Assembly (NCBI GenBank): GCA_033725935.1
Contig: MU867071.1
Span: 238,392 to 302,391 of the forward strand
Length of the DNA: 64,000 nt
Direction: 5' to 3'
DNA from: Cladorrhinum sp. PSN259
Lineage: Eukaryota; Ascomycota; Sordariomycetes; Sordariales; Podosporaceae
Within the stretch, counting starts at the first letter, position 1. Each line of letters begins with the position of its first letter. The position numbers were made by a program, and so were the translations under genes. The notes under the pieces were generated by a model that saw only the letters and a program-made list of their open reading frames with translations, had not been told where the DNA came from and ran no database searches. This document shows, piece after piece, positions 63,208-64,000 of this stretch.

Positions 63208-64000
63208 AGTTGGGCTATCCAAAATCTGACTCTCGTGGAAGTCAAGGTTGTCGAAACTATGGTGGTGGTCCTAGCTATTCATTCGAATATTTTGACAAAT
63301 TAGCTGTCGAAGCTGTCGTCGTTATTGCTGTCGCTGGTTCGCAACCAGGAGATGTCTCTTTATAATGTTTTTCTCTCTGTAGAACCCCGCCTGTTTGCAC
63401 TGTTATCTGAGGTGCTGCATGAGCCCGAAGACTGGAAAATTTCATGACGGTCCTACCCGTGTGTACAAGGGTCTTTGGGCAGCGGAGAAGCAGGCAGATA
63501 GACAGAACAGACAGAGCACCCCTCCTTGATAGGGTAGATACTGCATTTGGCAGTGGCATGCTGTAAGCCTCCGTGCGAAATACATCTGGTGGAGCTGCTT
63601 GAGGTGAGCAGGATTCGAAAAGAGATGGGCACTAGCCGATCAGATGGGAAGGGGCTAAACAGAGCCTCTGGCTGAGAGTAGTTATTGGTGACACCCCCAT
63701 GCGAGGTATGAGAAGTGTTAAGGGAACTTGCAGATTCAGGTGAGGCCTACAATGACAAACACTGACGATTGGCATCCACTTGATTCTGTCATCTCAGGAT
63801 ATGATTATGAAGTCCAGATAATGCAGTATCAAACTACTTGGGAAGTAAGAAAAGAAGCAAGAGAATAGCGTAAATGAAAAAGCAATTGAATATAAGATGT
63901 CTCGATGAAGTCATGGTAGATTCACATCCGGGAGAGTGTTAAGAAGTCGATGTTGAGCTGCTTTCTGCGTGAACATTATAGCATGATGCAGGAATGATGA
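63208..64000. other. Upstream region of the GTPase gene, window end
   Basis: A 793-bp region with no supported gene. A 94-codon minus-strand frame at 63275-63559 has an ATG but no recognisable features and is not called. Confidence 0.35.

Noticed and set aside
63275..63559. 94-codon frame upstream of the AIG1-like GTPase
   Set aside because: Has an ATG but no domain, no splice partner and no similarity; could be chance.
1..64000. Secondary metabolite cluster, transposon, CRISPR array or virus-derived sequence
   Set aside because: No matching enzymes, transposase or integrase, repeat-spacer pattern or viral genes were seen.

Overview
This is nuclear DNA of a filamentous ascomycete (Pezizomycotina). 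I infer this from compact intergenic spaces, short introns (mostly 49-90 nt) with GTATGT/GTAAGT-type donors, CTAAC/CTAAT branch points and YAG acceptors, and from protein sequences that match ascomycete housekeeping families. TTAGGG-type sequences in promoters fit a genus with canonical telomere repeats. The order or species cannot be fixed from sequence alone. Intron boundaries were placed by hand from splice signals, frame and family similarity.

Layout from left to right: PRI1 (+), TRM10 (-), BCD1 (+), SPB4 (-), TFB2 (+), RPC37 (-), SOF1 (+), UTP23 (-), a 1.85 kb gene-free stretch, BOS1 (-), DPM1 (-), RPF1 (+), TYS1 (+), DIM1 (+), TRM5 (-), RRP7 (+), CDS1 (-), a Myb/telobox protein (-), ISD11 (+), CCA1 (-), MED22 (-), ESF2 (-), a Cup1-like LYR protein (+), RIO2 (-), an unrecognised putative mitochondrial protein (+), IBA57 (-), TSR2 (+), FOL3 (-), RRP1 (+), RPC31 (-), MET7 (-), RPL43 (+), PAP1 (+), TPT1 (+) and an AIG1-type GTPase (-). 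No rRNA, tRNA, CRISPR array or transposon was found.

The content is not a random sample of a fungal genome. Twelve of about 35 genes act in ribosome synthesis: BCD1, SPB4, SOF1, UTP23, RPF1, DIM1, RRP7, ESF2, RIO2, TSR2, RRP1 and RPL43. Five more modify, repair, splice or charge tRNA: TRM10, TRM5, CCA1, TPT1 and TYS1. Two encode RNA polymerase III subunits. Most others are core genes: primase, TFIIH, Mediator, poly(A) polymerase, Fe-S assembly, folate synthesis, and lipid and glycan precursors. Eleven neighbouring pairs are divergent and could share promoters.

The most promising leads are four. First, the concentration of translation-apparatus genes and a GTGGGGC motif recurring in their intergenic spaces. 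Second, two divergent pairs (FOL3/RRP1 and MET7/RPL43), each joining a folate Mur-ligase-type enzyme to a ribosome gene and sharing AAGCTTGGCG. Third, TTAGGGTT sites near several genes, including the Myb/telobox candidate itself. Fourth, extreme exon structures: an ATG-only coding exon in BOS1, a 6-nt one in SOF1 and an 11-nt internal exon in RPL43.
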